Of a stretch of 64,000 nt of DNA, positions 7,848-15,869 are shown one piece after another. The translations under genes were made by a program, and so were the position numbers. The notes under the pieces were generated by a model. The model saw only the letters and a program-made list of their open reading frames with translations, ran no database searches and had not been told where the DNA came from. How positions within the stretch are numbered: the first letter of the stretch is position 1; every line of letters starts with the position of its first letter. This DNA is from Embleya scabrispora (GTDB taxonomy: Bacteria; Actinomycetota; Actinomycetes; Streptomycetales; Streptomycetaceae), in assembly GCF_002024165.1 (NCBI RefSeq), contig NZ_MWQN01000001.1:1-64000 (forward strand). The letters run 5' to 3'.

Positions 7848-8620
7848 CGCTCCACTCCCCCGGCCACGCCGAACTCGGTCCGCACCACCGCGGCGATCGC
7901 GTCGGCGGCGCCCTCGAAGATCGCCTCGCCGATCGCCGCCGAGCTGCCATGCGCGGTGCGCAGCACGCCGGAGGGGTCGACCAGGCCCGGCCGTTCCGGC
8001 AGCACCGTGTACGGCGGCGGGGTGATCTCGACGGTCAGCGGGCTGATCGCGTCGGTGTGGACCCGGGTCGGGTCCAGGTGCATCATCAGCGATGTCTCGA
8101 CGATCCCGGCGTGCTCGGCCTCCCAGCCGGGGAAGTCGCCGGCGAAGATTCGGTCGAGCGCGTCGGCGCCGATCACCTCCCACCAGTTCACCATCAACAC
8201 CCGTGCGTCGGCCCCGCGTTCGAGGGCCAGGTCGACTCCCTCGACGGCCGGCGCGGTGTTCTCGAAGTGGCCGTTGACCAGCACGATCCGCCGATGCCCG
8301 TGCCGGGCGTAGTTGACCACCAGGTCATTCACGAGCGCGCTGTGTGTGGCGGCGCTCAGCGAAACCGTGCCGGGGAACCGCTCGCCGCCGCCGCTGATCG
8401 GCCGCGATCGCGAGCCGTAGGCGTACCCCGGGGCAACCAGTCCGCCGACGCGGGCGCAGACAGCCGCGGCGAAGCGCTCGGCGATGTGCGTGTCGGTGTC
8501 CACCGGCAGGTGCGGGCCGTGTTGTTCGATCGAGCCGAGCGGCAGGAACAGCACCTCGTGCGCCGCTCGGGCGGCGATCTCGGGGCCGGTGAGGTCGCGC
8601 AGCCGGGTCCGGTCGGTCAT
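7844..8620 (-). CDS. creatininase-family amidohydrolase
   Basis: 258 aa. Metal-binding motifs of the creatininase fold are all visible: GSIEQHGPHLPVDTD (Glu, His, Asp ligands, residues about 30-45), NGHFENTAPAVEGVDLAL (residues about 118-135) and GWEAEHAGIVETSLM (residues about 168-182). NGHxEN followed by VEGxDLAL is closer to true creatinine amidohydrolase than to the NGHGGN subgroup that includes MftE-type enzymes, as far as I can recall. Creatininase opens the cyclic amide of creatinine to creatine. In this operon, next to a ureohydrolase, a cyclic guanidino substrate is a reasonable inference; the exact substrate is open. ATG start overlaps the upstream stop (ATGA). Confidence 0.9.
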   Translation of the reverse strand: MTDRTRLRDLTGPEIAARAAHEVLFLPLGSIEQHGPHLPVDTDTHIAERFAAAVCARVGGLVAPGYAYGSRSRPISGGGERFPGTVSLSAATHSALVNDLVVNYARHGHRRIVLVNGHFENTAPAVEGVDLALERGADARVLMVNWWEVIGADALDRIFAGDFPGWEAEHAGIVETSLMMHLDPTRVHTDAISPLTVEITPPPYTVLPERPGLVDPSGVLRTAHGSSAAIGEAIFEGAADAIAAVVRTEFGVAGGVER

Positions 8621-9513
8621 GGGGTCCTCCGGTGAAGGTCGTGGCGATGCCGGGTGAGGAGGTCGGTGAACCGCCCGCGCGGTTCCCAACCGAGGCCGGC
8701 GCGCGCCCCGTCGGCGCAGACCGCGCCGGCGTGTGGGTCGCGGGTGAATCGGTCCCGGTCGAGGTCGGCGGGTACCTCGCCCACCTCACGGGCGTACCAG
8801 TCCAGCGTCGGGTCCGGGTGGGCGCAGTCCGCCGCGGCGAGCAGGTACGGCCCGAAGGTCGGCGCGGTGGTTTCCACGGCGGCTCGGAAGGCCCGCGCGA
8901 CGTCCTCCGCCGTGACGTAGTCGTGCAGCGTGCGCGGGCCGGCTCCCGGTGCCGGGTCGACGAAGGTGTGCAGGTTCTCCGGGAAGACCACCGCGCAGGG
9001 GCGCAGGCACACCACTTCCACATCGCCCGCGTCGGCGAAGCCGCGCGCGGTCACCTCGACGATCGCCTTGCTGATGCCGTACGCGTCCACCGGCCGGCTC
9101 GGGTGCGTGTCGTCCACGGGCAGCCGGGTCGGGGTCCATCCGGCGCGCAGCTCGTGCAGTCCGGTAGCCGCGACGCTGGAGCACACCACGACCCGCGCGA
9201 CGCCTTGTTCGCGGGCCGCCTGGAGCACGTTCCAGCAGCCGAGGGTGTTCACCCTGACGCAGTCCCGCGGGTCGGTCGCCCAGTCGTAGTCGATCCCGGC
9301 GAGGTGGACCACCACGTCGGCCCCGGCGAACGAGGAGGCCAGGGTTGCGGGTTCGAGGATGTCCGTGCGGCGGAAGGCGACATCGGGGCCGTCCTTCCCA
9401 GGGGCCAGGTCGGCGTTCAGCACGTCGTGCGCGTCCGCGAGTTCGGCCAGTACGTACCGGCCCACCCGACCGGAACCACCGGTGACTACGACCCGCTTGC
9501 CCGAGGCGCTCAT
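8617..9513 (-). CDS. NAD-dependent epimerase/dehydratase (extended SDR)
   Basis: 298 aa. Extended-SDR features: Rossmann motif VVVTGGSGRVGRYV at the N-terminus, acidic second strand (NADLAPGKDG), VVHLAGIDYDW, the strand-helix segment VNTLGCWNVLQAA, catalytic Ser (VVVCSSVAATG) and Tyr-x-x-x-Lys (DAYGISKAIVE). Pattern and length resemble the uronate dehydrogenase/UDP-sugar epimerase branch, but nothing here points to a nucleotide sugar, so a small-molecule dehydrogenase or epimerase in the pathway is equally likely. Coupled at both ends by ATGA overlaps with the permease and creatininase genes. Confidence 0.87.
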   Translation of the reverse strand: MSASGKRVVVTGGSGRVGRYVLAELADAHDVLNADLAPGKDGPDVAFRRTDILEPATLASSFAGADVVVHLAGIDYDWATDPRDCVRVNTLGCWNVLQAAREQGVARVVVCSSVAATGLHELRAGWTPTRLPVDDTHPSRPVDAYGISKAIVEVTARGFADAGDVEVVCLRPCAVVFPENLHTFVDPAPGAGPRTLHDYVTAEDVARAFRAAVETTAPTFGPYLLAAADCAHPDPTLDWYAREVGEVPADLDRDRFTRDPHAGAVCADGARAGLGWEPRGRFTDLLTRHRHDLHRRTP

Positions 9514-11024
9514 CGGACCGGCGCCTCGGTCGCGCCCGGACGCGCGGCCTCGGGCGGCTCGTCGTCGAGCCCGCGCCTGCGGACGAGCAGCAGGACCAGG
9601 CCGCCGACCATCCACACGACGACCACCGGCAGTGCCCACACGAACGGGCTTTCCGGAAGCGGGTCGAGTGATTCGTAGGCCACCAGGATCAGCGCGGCGC
9701 TGCCGAGGAACGGCACCACGGCGTGCTTGACCCAGTTGAACTCGTGCCGGGCCATGGTCCGGTACATCCGCCACACCGCGACGCTGCCCATCACGTACAC
9801 CACGGCGAGGGCGAAGGTGAACATCAGCCCGGTGAACGAGTAGACGTTGTACAGCCCGACCGTGCCGATCATCGCCAGTCCGACCACCACGTTGATCACC
9901 GTCTGCACTCCGATCGCCGCGACCGGCGTCTGATGCCGACTCAGCCGGGCGAGCGGCCCGGGCAGCGCACCGGATCGGGCCATGCCGTACATGAACCGGG
10001 CCGACGCGTTCATGCACGCGATGGCGCCGCCGACGATCGAGTTGAGCAGCGCCAGCAAGGCCAGGAACCACAGTGGGCCCCAGTATTTGTGCGCGAGCAC
10101 GAACACCGGGAGCTGCTCGGAGTCGACGAAGCCCTGGATGTCGCGGGTTCCCCAGCCCGCCAGTTGCCCCCATGTGGTCAGCACGACGAACACGCCCAGG
10201 ATGACGATCGAGCCGAGCACCGCCTTGGGGATGTTCCGGCGTGGGTTCGCGGTCTCCTCTCCGAGTGACGCCGCCGCGTCCCAGCCGGTGTAGGTGTAGA
10301 TGCTGAACACGAAACCGAGGAAGAAGCCGTTGCCGGTGGGCGCCCCGCTCCCGGTGAGCCAGTTGAGACTGGTCCCGCCGTCACCGGGCTGGAGCAGGCC
10401 CCAGACGGAGAGCGCGACCATCACCAGGATCTCGAACACGCCCAGCGCCACGGTCACGCCCACGGCCAGTTCGACACCTCGGTAGGCCAGTGCGGCGACG
10501 GCCACCAAAAGCAGCATCATCGGCGCCCACCACGGCACGTCCCAGCCGTATTCGCTCAGCAGCACCCGGTGCGTCGTCGAGCCGAACAGTCCGCACAGCA
10601 TCGCGGTGGCGACCGGATAGAACAGCAAGTATGCCCACGCGGCGAGGAATCCCCAGCGCGGACCGAGCAGTCGGCTGACGAAGCTGTGGTAGGTGCCCGC
10701 GGAGGTTATGTGTCGGGTGAGTTGGGCGAGCGAGTAGCCGAGCAGGTAGGACACCACGGCGGCGAGCAGCACCACCAGCGGGCTCGCCACGCCGGCGGTG
10801 CCGGCCAGGAACGGCACGGTGAAGGCGACCGTGATGGCCGGCGACATCGTGGTCACCGACTGCATGAGGGCGCCCGGGAGCCCGATGGCGTTCGCCTTCA
10901 AGCCGGCCGCGGGCGGCTGCCCCGCCGAGACTCGGTCGTCGGTTCTCATCGTCGTGCTCCTCGCGTGGGCCGGGATGGGGTCGGAGTGGGCGGGACGGGC
11001 GTCGCTGCCCGAAGGCGTGGTCAT
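9510..11024 (-). CDS. APC-family amino acid/amine permease
   Basis: 504 aa with about 12 hydrophobic segments, starting after a 45-residue cytoplasmic N-terminus. The first segment carries the APC signature (LPGALMQSVTTMSPAITVAF), and the consensus central segment has FVFSIYTYTGWDAAASLGEETANPRR, typical of amino acid/polyamine/organocation transporters. It should import the operon's substrate across the cytoplasmic membrane. The ATG at 11024 overlaps the stop of the ThDP-enzyme gene, which favours this start over an internal Met (MRTDDRVS) 25 codons later. The C-terminus ends in a short charged tail. The substrate is not readable from sequence; context suggests a guanidino or amino compound. 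Confidence 0.9.
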   Translation of the reverse strand: MTTPSGSDARPAHSDPIPAHARSTTMRTDDRVSAGQPPAAGLKANAIGLPGALMQSVTTMSPAITVAFTVPFLAGTAGVASPLVVLLAAVVSYLLGYSLAQLTRHITSAGTYHSFVSRLLGPRWGFLAAWAYLLFYPVATAMLCGLFGSTTHRVLLSEYGWDVPWWAPMMLLLVAVAALAYRGVELAVGVTVALGVFEILVMVALSVWGLLQPGDGGTSLNWLTGSGAPTGNGFFLGFVFSIYTYTGWDAAASLGEETANPRRNIPKAVLGSIVILGVFVVLTTWGQLAGWGTRDIQGFVDSEQLPVFVLAHKYWGPLWFLALLALLNSIVGGAIACMNASARFMYGMARSGALPGPLARLSRHQTPVAAIGVQTVINVVVGLAMIGTVGLYNVYSFTGLMFTFALAVVYVMGSVAVWRMYRTMARHEFNWVKHAVVPFLGSAALILVAYESLDPLPESPFVWALPVVVVWMVGGLVLLLVRRRGLDDEPPEAARPGATEAPVR

Positions 11025-12682
11025 CTGCCGTCGGTCCGTTCCGCGTGGGTGGGCGCGAACATCCGCAGCAGGGCCGAGAGGACGACCACCCGAGGACCGG
11101 GCGCGGTCAGGGCCGCGGCGAGATCGCTTCTCAGCGTGGCGGGTGTGGCGCGTGTGGCCGGGACGCCGAAGGATTCGGCGAGCCGGACGAAGTCGGGGCG
11201 GGCCAGTTCGGTCCCGGTCGCCTCACCGAAGGTGTCCGTCATGTACTCGCGCAATATCCCGTAGCCGCCGTCGTCGACGATCAGCCACGTGACGTCCAGG
11301 TTCTCCTGGCGGGCGGTGGCCAGTTCGGCGATCGAGTACATCGCGCCGCCGTCACCGGAGACCGCGAGCACCGGACGTGCCGGGTCGGCGGTCGCCGCGC
11401 CGAGCGCTGCGGGGTAGCCGTAGCCCAGCCCGCCCGCGCCCTGTGCGGAGTGCATCGCGCCGGGCCGTCGAGCGTCCCAGGCGGACCAGGCCCAGTAGCC
11501 GAGGATGGTCATGTCGAAGAAGACCGGCGAGTCGTCGGGCAACGCCGCCCGCACCGCGGCGAGCACGGCCTGTTCGAGATCGAGCCCTTGGTCCGCGATC
11601 CGCGCGCCGACCCGCTCGCGGAGGGTACGGGCGATCGTCGCGCCCCGGCCGGGCGGTCGCGGCGAGACCGAGTCGCCGAGAACGGCGAGCGCGGTGCGCG
11701 CGTCGGCGTGGATGCCGAACGCGGGATGGACGGACTCCAGCTTGCTCGGGTCGGCCTCGATCTGGATGATCCGGCCTCGCGGGGCCAGCGTGTGGTAGTT
11801 GGTGGAGAGTTCGCCCAGTCCGGAGCCGACCACGAGCAACACGTCTGCGTCGTCCAGGAGTTCGGTGGTGTGCCGATCCTCCAACCACGACTGGAGCGAG
11901 AGCGGGTGCGTCCATGGGAAGGCGCCCTTGGCGCCGAACGTGCAGGCGACCGGCGCGTCCAGGATGTGCGCCAGGCGCAGCAGTTCCGCGCTCGCGCCGG
12001 CGCGGACCACGCCGCCGCCGGCCAGGATCACCGGCCGTTCGGCGGCGACCAGCAGCGCTGCCGCCTCGGCGAGCAGTTCGGGTCGGGCGAGCGGCACGCG
12101 AGGGCGCGCCCGCAGCCCGGTCACCCGGGGCACCTCGGTGGTGGCGAGCAGCACGTCCTGGGGGATCTCCACCCACACCGGGCCGTACGGCGGGGTGAGC
12201 GCGGACTCCCACGCCGCCGCGAGCACCGAGGGGATCTGCGAGGCCGCCCCCACCAGGTGCACGGACTTGACCACGTCGCGAAAGCTCGCCTGTTGGTCCA
12301 CCAGTTCGTGCAGGTAGCCGCGTCGTCGACCGCCGAGGCCGGCCGAGGGAATCTGGCTGGAGACGGCCAGGACCGGCACCGAGGCGGCGGCCGATTCCTG
12401 GAGCGCCGGCAACGCGGTCAGTGCGCCGGGGCCGGTGGACAGCAGCAGCGGGGCCACCGTGTCGGCGCTGCGCGCGTAGCCGTCCGCGGCGAAGCCCGCG
12501 TTGTTCTCCACCCGCAGTCCCGTGTAGCGCAGCGACGAGCGGCGCAGCGCGTCGAACAGGCCGAGCGCGTGTTGACCGGGCACCCCGAAGACGCGGTCCG
12601 CGCCCAGGTTGACGAGCGATTCGACGACCAGGTCGCCGCCGTTGCGGGTCGCGGGCGCTTTGGGTTCGCGGTCGGGATTCAT
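11021..12682 (-). CDS. ThDP-dependent enzyme of the acetolactate synthase/2-ketoarginine decarboxylase group
   Basis: 553 aa with the three-domain layout of ThDP enzymes: PYR domain with the cofactor-activating Glu ([15 protein letters not shown], residue about 58), central domain (residues about 195-330; [14 protein letters not shown]) and PP domain with the ThDP motif [12 protein letters not shown] followed after about 26 residues by DDGGYG. The usual NN of the motif is DD here, a notable substitution near the Mg site. Annotated homologues are often called acetolactate synthase, but pairing with an agmatinase-family gene recalls AruI, the 2-ketoarginine decarboxylase that works upstream of guanidinobutyrase. 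That role is inference. Both gene ends overlap neighbours by ATGA. Confidence 0.85.
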   Translation of the reverse strand: MNPDREPKAPATRNGGDLVVESLVNLGADRVFGVPGQHALGLFDALRRSSLRYTGLRVENNAGFAADGYARSADTVAPLLLSTGPGALTALPALQESAAASVPVLAVSSQIPSAGLGGRRRGYLHELVDQQASFRDVVKSVHLVGAASQIPSVLAAAWESALTPPYGPVWVEIPQDVLLATTEVPRVTGLRARPRVPLARPELLAEAAALLVAAERPVILAGGGVVRAGASAELLRLAHILDAPVACTFGAKGAFPWTHPLSLQSWLEDRHTTELLDDADVLLVVGSGLGELSTNYHTLAPRGRIIQIEADPSKLESVHPAFGIHADARTALAVLGDSVSPRPPGRGATIARTLRERVGARIADQGLDLEQAVLAAVRAALPDDSPVFFDMTILGYWAWSAWDARRPGAMHSAQGAGGLGYGYPAALGAATADPARPVLAVSGDGGAMYSIAELATARQENLDVTWLIVDDGGYGILREYMTDTFGEATGTELARPDFVRLAESFGVPATRATPATLRSDLAAALTAPGPRVVVLSALLRMFAPTHAERTDGR

Positions 12683-13641
12683 GCCCGCTCACCGGCGATC
12701 CGGCGCGCCATCAGCGTGGTCAGCTCGTAGGCGACATGCGCGGCGGCCACCGAGGTGATCTCGGCGTGGTCGTAGGCGGGGGCGACCTCGACCACGTCGG
12801 CGGAGACCACGTTGCACGCGGCCAGGCCGCGCAGGATCTCCAGGAGCTCGCGCGAGGTGAGGCCGCCGGCCTCGGGGGTGCCGGTGCCCGGGGCGTGGGC
12901 GGGGTCCAGGACGTCGATGTCGATCGAGATGTACAGGGGGCGGTCGCCGATCCGCTCGCGCAGTTGCGCGGCGACCTCGTCGACGCCGCGGCGCATGACG
13001 TCGGCCGACGTGACGATGCCGAAGCCCATCTTCTGGTCGTCGGTCAGGTCCCCTTTGCCGTACAGCGGGCCGCGGGTGCCCACGTGGGAAAGCGCCTCGG
13101 TGTCGAGGATGCCTTCCTCGACGGCGCGCCGGAACGGGGTGCCGTGGGTGTACTCGGCGCCGAAGTAGGTGTCCCAGGTGTCCAGGTGGGCGTCGAAGTG
13201 CAGGAGGGCGACCGGTCCGTGTCGGCGGGCGACCGCGCGCAGCAGGGGCAGCGCGATGGTGTGGTCGCCGCCGAGGGTCATCAGCCGGGTGCCGGACCTG
13301 AGCAGTTCCTCGGCCGCGGCCTCGACGGTGGCGACGGCCTCGTGGATGTCGAAGGGATTGGCCGCGATGTCGCCGGCGTCGGCGACCTGGGCGAGGGCGA
13401 ACGGCAAAGCGTCCTGAGCCGCGTTGTACGGGCGTAGCAGTCGAGACGCCTCGCGGATCGCGTTTCCGCCGAAGCGCGCGCCGGGCCGGTAGGAGACGCC
13501 CGAGTCGAAGGGCACCCCGACCACCGCGATGTCGGTGTGCGGGACTTCGTCCGTACGGGGCAGGCGAGCGAAGGTGGCGGGGCCCGCGTAGCGCGGGATG
13601 CGGGAGGAGTCGACGGGGCCGCGGGCGGCGGTGGAACTCAT
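12679..13641 (-). CDS. agmatinase/guanidinobutyrase-family ureohydrolase
   Basis: 320 aa. All binuclear Mn motifs of the arginase/agmatinase fold are present: LGGDHTI (residues about 122-128), [14 protein letters not shown] (about 146-158) and [19 protein letters not shown] (about 228-246). The enzyme hydrolyses a guanidino group to an amine plus urea. Agmatinase, guanidinobutyrase (GbuA) and guanidinopropionase (GpuA) share these motifs, so the substrate is open; the ThDP-enzyme neighbour and the aldehyde dehydrogenase remnant near the regulator fit a 4-guanidinobutyrate-type route. It is the first gene of the seven-gene operon, 262 bases from the divergent PucR-type regulator, with GAGG about ten bases before the ATG. 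Confidence 0.92.
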   Translation of the reverse strand: MSSTAARGPVDSSRIPRYAGPATFARLPRTDEVPHTDIAVVGVPFDSGVSYRPGARFGGNAIREASRLLRPYNAAQDALPFALAQVADAGDIAANPFDIHEAVATVEAAAEELLRSGTRLMTLGGDHTIALPLLRAVARRHGPVALLHFDAHLDTWDTYFGAEYTHGTPFRRAVEEGILDTEALSHVGTRGPLYGKGDLTDDQKMGFGIVTSADVMRRGVDEVAAQLRERIGDRPLYISIDIDVLDPAHAPGTGTPEAGGLTSRELLEILRGLAACNVVSADVVEVAPAYDHAEITSVAAAHVAYELTTLMARRIAGERA

Positions 13642-13903
13642 GGCGGAGGACCTCGCAAGGACAGCAGGAATCGCCTGCGGAAGGGGAATGTCGGGGCGCC
13701 CCGGAAAGCGCGGGCGCTGCCTGGAGCCGGGGCCGGAGCCCGAAGCGGCGGGGTCGGCGGTGGTTGTCGTACCGGGGGCGGCGCGGCAACCGCTCGCCTT
13801 GTGGGTATGAACCTACGTCCGGCCGGCGGCACCGGTGAAGTGGCTTTTCTGTCCATTACGATGAGTCAGGATAGATGAATCGTCCTGAACGGAAGGTGCC
13901 GCC
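13642..13903. promoter_or_regulatory. divergent promoter region of operon and PucR gene, with candidate operator
   Basis: The only intergenic space in this locus. At 13866-13888 there is an exact inverted repeat, TCAGGA, 11 bases, TCCTGA, nested in a second pair CGAT (13859-13862) and ATCG (13879-13882). This block is unusually A/T-rich for the window, lies 16 bases before the PucR start, and could be the regulator's own operator or its promoter region (GGATAGAT resembles a -10). The half nearer the agmatinase gene is GC-rich with no obvious motif. Operator assignment is inference. Confidence 0.5.
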
Positions 13904-15571
13904 ATGCCGTCGGCCGACGTGCCTCCTCCGACCGGCCCAGCCCAGGACGGACCAGGGCTCGACCTCGCCAACGACCCGAGCGTTCCGAGTGTCCCGCTGA
14001 GCGTGCTGCTCGCCGACCCGGCGCTGGGGCTGCGGCAGATTGCCGGCCCGCGCGAGGACCGGCCGATCTCCTCGACCGGGGTCACCGAGTTGGAGGATCC
14101 GACTCCGTACCTGATCGGCGGCGAACTCTTGCTCACCGCCGGGGTGCCGTTGCCCAAGACGCCCGAGGGCATCGACGCGTACGCGGGTCGGATCGCGCGG
14201 GCGGGCGCCGGCGCTTTGGGCTTCGGCCTGGTGCCGGTGTACGACGACGTGCCGAGCGCGCTGATCGAGGCATGCGACCGGCACGGGCTGCCTTTGTTGC
14301 GGGTGCCCGACGGCACGCCGTTCGTCGCGGTCAGCCAGGCCGCGCACGCCGCGATGACCGAGTCGCGTTATCGGGACCTGCGCCGGATCAGTCGGGCACA
14401 GGGCGCGTTGGTCACGGCCGCGGTCCGCGCCGACGCGCTGCGGTCCGTGCTCGATCGGCTCACGGTGCAACTCGACGCGTGGACCGTGCTGCTCGATCCG
14501 GCCGGCAACGAACTGGTGGCGTCGGGCGTACGGCCGGATTCGGGGGCGGTGGAGCGGTTGCGCGCATTGATGGCGCGCACCATCGCGCTGTCGCGCCACG
14601 GCGAGGCCGGTCGGGATCGGGTCGCACCCTCGACCGCCGCGGACCACCACGGCGGGCTGCACCTGACCGTGCACGCTTTGCCGGGCGGGGACGCCGGCGG
14701 CGTGCCGCCGGCGATCGGGGTCGTCGCGGGTACCGCACCGACGGCGGTACAACACTCGGTGACCGCGGTGGCGGCCGTGCTGTTGTCCCTGCTGACCAGC
14801 CCGCGGCACGCCCTCGGCGGCGACAGCCGCAGCTCGGCCGCGCTGGTGCGGCTGATGCTCGGCGGGTCACCGCAGGATGTGGCATCGCTGTTGATGCCGT
14901 CGACGCCGGGGGCCGGTTGGATCGTGGTCCGCGGTCGGCTCGGCGGGCAGCGACCGGGCCCGGGGCCCGATTCGGGAGACTACCCGGTGCAACTGGCCGC
15001 GTTGGGGACCGCTTTGGCCACGCCGTATCTGGACCTGCGCGAGCGCGAAGTCCACGCGTTGGTGCCCACCGCGCCCGGCTCGCCGGCCCCCGACCCCGCG
15101 GCGGCGAATCGGCTCGGGTGGACGCTCGGCTTCAGCGCGCCGTCGGCCACGGTCGACCTCGCGGTGGCTGCCAATCAGGCCGAGCGCGCGTTGCGGTACG
15201 CGCTCGCGGCGGGGGTCCCGAACCGGCGGCATCGACATCAGGACCTGAGCATGCACTCGCTCGTTTCGGCGGCCGACGCGGCCGCCCTGGCACACGCCCG
15301 ATTCGCGGCGCTGGCCGATGCGCCCTCGCCCGGCTACGACGTACTGCTCGAAACCCTGCGCACCTGGCTCGCCCATCACGGGAGCTGGGACCGCACCGCG
15401 ACCGCGCTCGGACTGCACCGCAACACCGTGCGCCAGCGCGTCGTCAGGATCGGCGATCTGCTGGACCTGAATCTGCACGACCCGGACGTTCGGATGGAAT
15501 TGTGGTTCGCCCTGCGCTGGCTGCCGGGCGAACGGCCGAGCACCGAGCGGGCGGGCACCGGCCCCGAGTAG
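13904..15571 (+). CDS. PucR-family transcriptional regulator of the divergent operon
   Basis: 555 aa. Residues about 30-160 match the PucR N-terminal sensory domain (VTELEDPTPYLIGGELLLTAGV, like the 'GELVLTTG' signature). A middle GGDEF-like region follows (residues about 310-430). The C-terminal 60 residues form the PucR-type helix-turn-helix (WDRTATALGLHRNTVRQRVVRIGDLL...DVRMELWFALRW). Start ATG follows GGAAGGTG seven bases upstream. PucR-type regulators control purine, polyamine or amine catabolism genes, usually divergent neighbours; EpuRI of Streptomyces coelicolor regulates polyamine use. Divergence from the ureohydrolase operon makes it the likely substrate-responsive regulator. Confidence 0.9.
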   Translation: MPSADVPPPTGPAQDGPGLDLANDPSVPSVPLSVLLADPALGLRQIAGPREDRPISSTGVTELEDPTPYLIGGELLLTAGVPLPKTPEGIDAYAGRIARAGAGALGFGLVPVYDDVPSALIEACDRHGLPLLRVPDGTPFVAVSQAAHAAMTESRYRDLRRISRAQGALVTAAVRADALRSVLDRLTVQLDAWTVLLDPAGNELVASGVRPDSGAVERLRALMARTIALSRHGEAGRDRVAPSTAADHHGGLHLTVHALPGGDAGGVPPAIGVVAGTAPTAVQHSVTAVAAVLLSLLTSPRHALGGDSRSSAALVRLMLGGSPQDVASLLMPSTPGAGWIVVRGRLGGQRPGPGPDSGDYPVQLAALGTALATPYLDLREREVHALVPTAPGSPAPDPAAANRLGWTLGFSAPSATVDLAVAANQAERALRYALAAGVPNRRHRHQDLSMHSLVSAADAAALAHARFAALADAPSPGYDVLLETLRTWLAHHGSWDRTATALGLHRNTVRQRVVRIGDLLDLNLHDPDVRMELWFALRWLPGERPSTERAGTGPE

Positions 15572-15654
15572 CGCGGCGCGGGTTGGATGTCGCGAGCCGG
15601 CACCGCTTGCTCGGCTCGCGGACCGGACCGGAGTCCGGGCTGTGATCCGAGTGA

Positions 15655-15869
15655 TCCGGTGGGGTTGCTCACCTACTCCGGGGAGTCCAACGCGAAAGCG
15701 GTGCACCTCGAACCCGGCGGCACGAGCCCGCAGTTGGTGTTCGCCGACGCGCCAAGCCGCGAGAACCGCAGCCTGGGCGATCACCTTCAACGCGGGCCAG
15801 ATGTGCACGGCGGGCTCCCGGCTCCTGGTCCAGGACACCATTGCCGAGCGGTTCGTCGCCGACGTGATC
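15655..15869 (+). pseudogene. aldehyde dehydrogenase fragment containing the active-site Cys region
   Basis: Two adjoining pieces in different frames read as one stretch of an ALDH: LLTYSGESNAKAVHLEPGG...PQLVFADAP (frame starting near 15655) and, after a frameshift near 15755, AWAITFNAGQMCTAGSRLLV...VADVIA. The second contains the catalytic Cys context (N-x-G-Q-x-C-x-A-G-S-R). About 70 of the usual 490 residues remain; both ends are missing and the 3' end runs directly into an unrelated repeat protein. An ALDH is the expected step between the ThDP decarboxylase and the ureohydrolase in a guanidinobutyrate-type pathway, so its loss beside the PucR gene is telling (inference). Confidence 0.75.

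Noticed and set aside
8617-10173. Longer form of the epimerase gene starting at 10173
   Set aside because: The extra N-terminus is antisense-like, low-complexity sequence over the permease gene; the ATG at 9513 begins exactly at the Rossmann motif and overlaps the permease stop.
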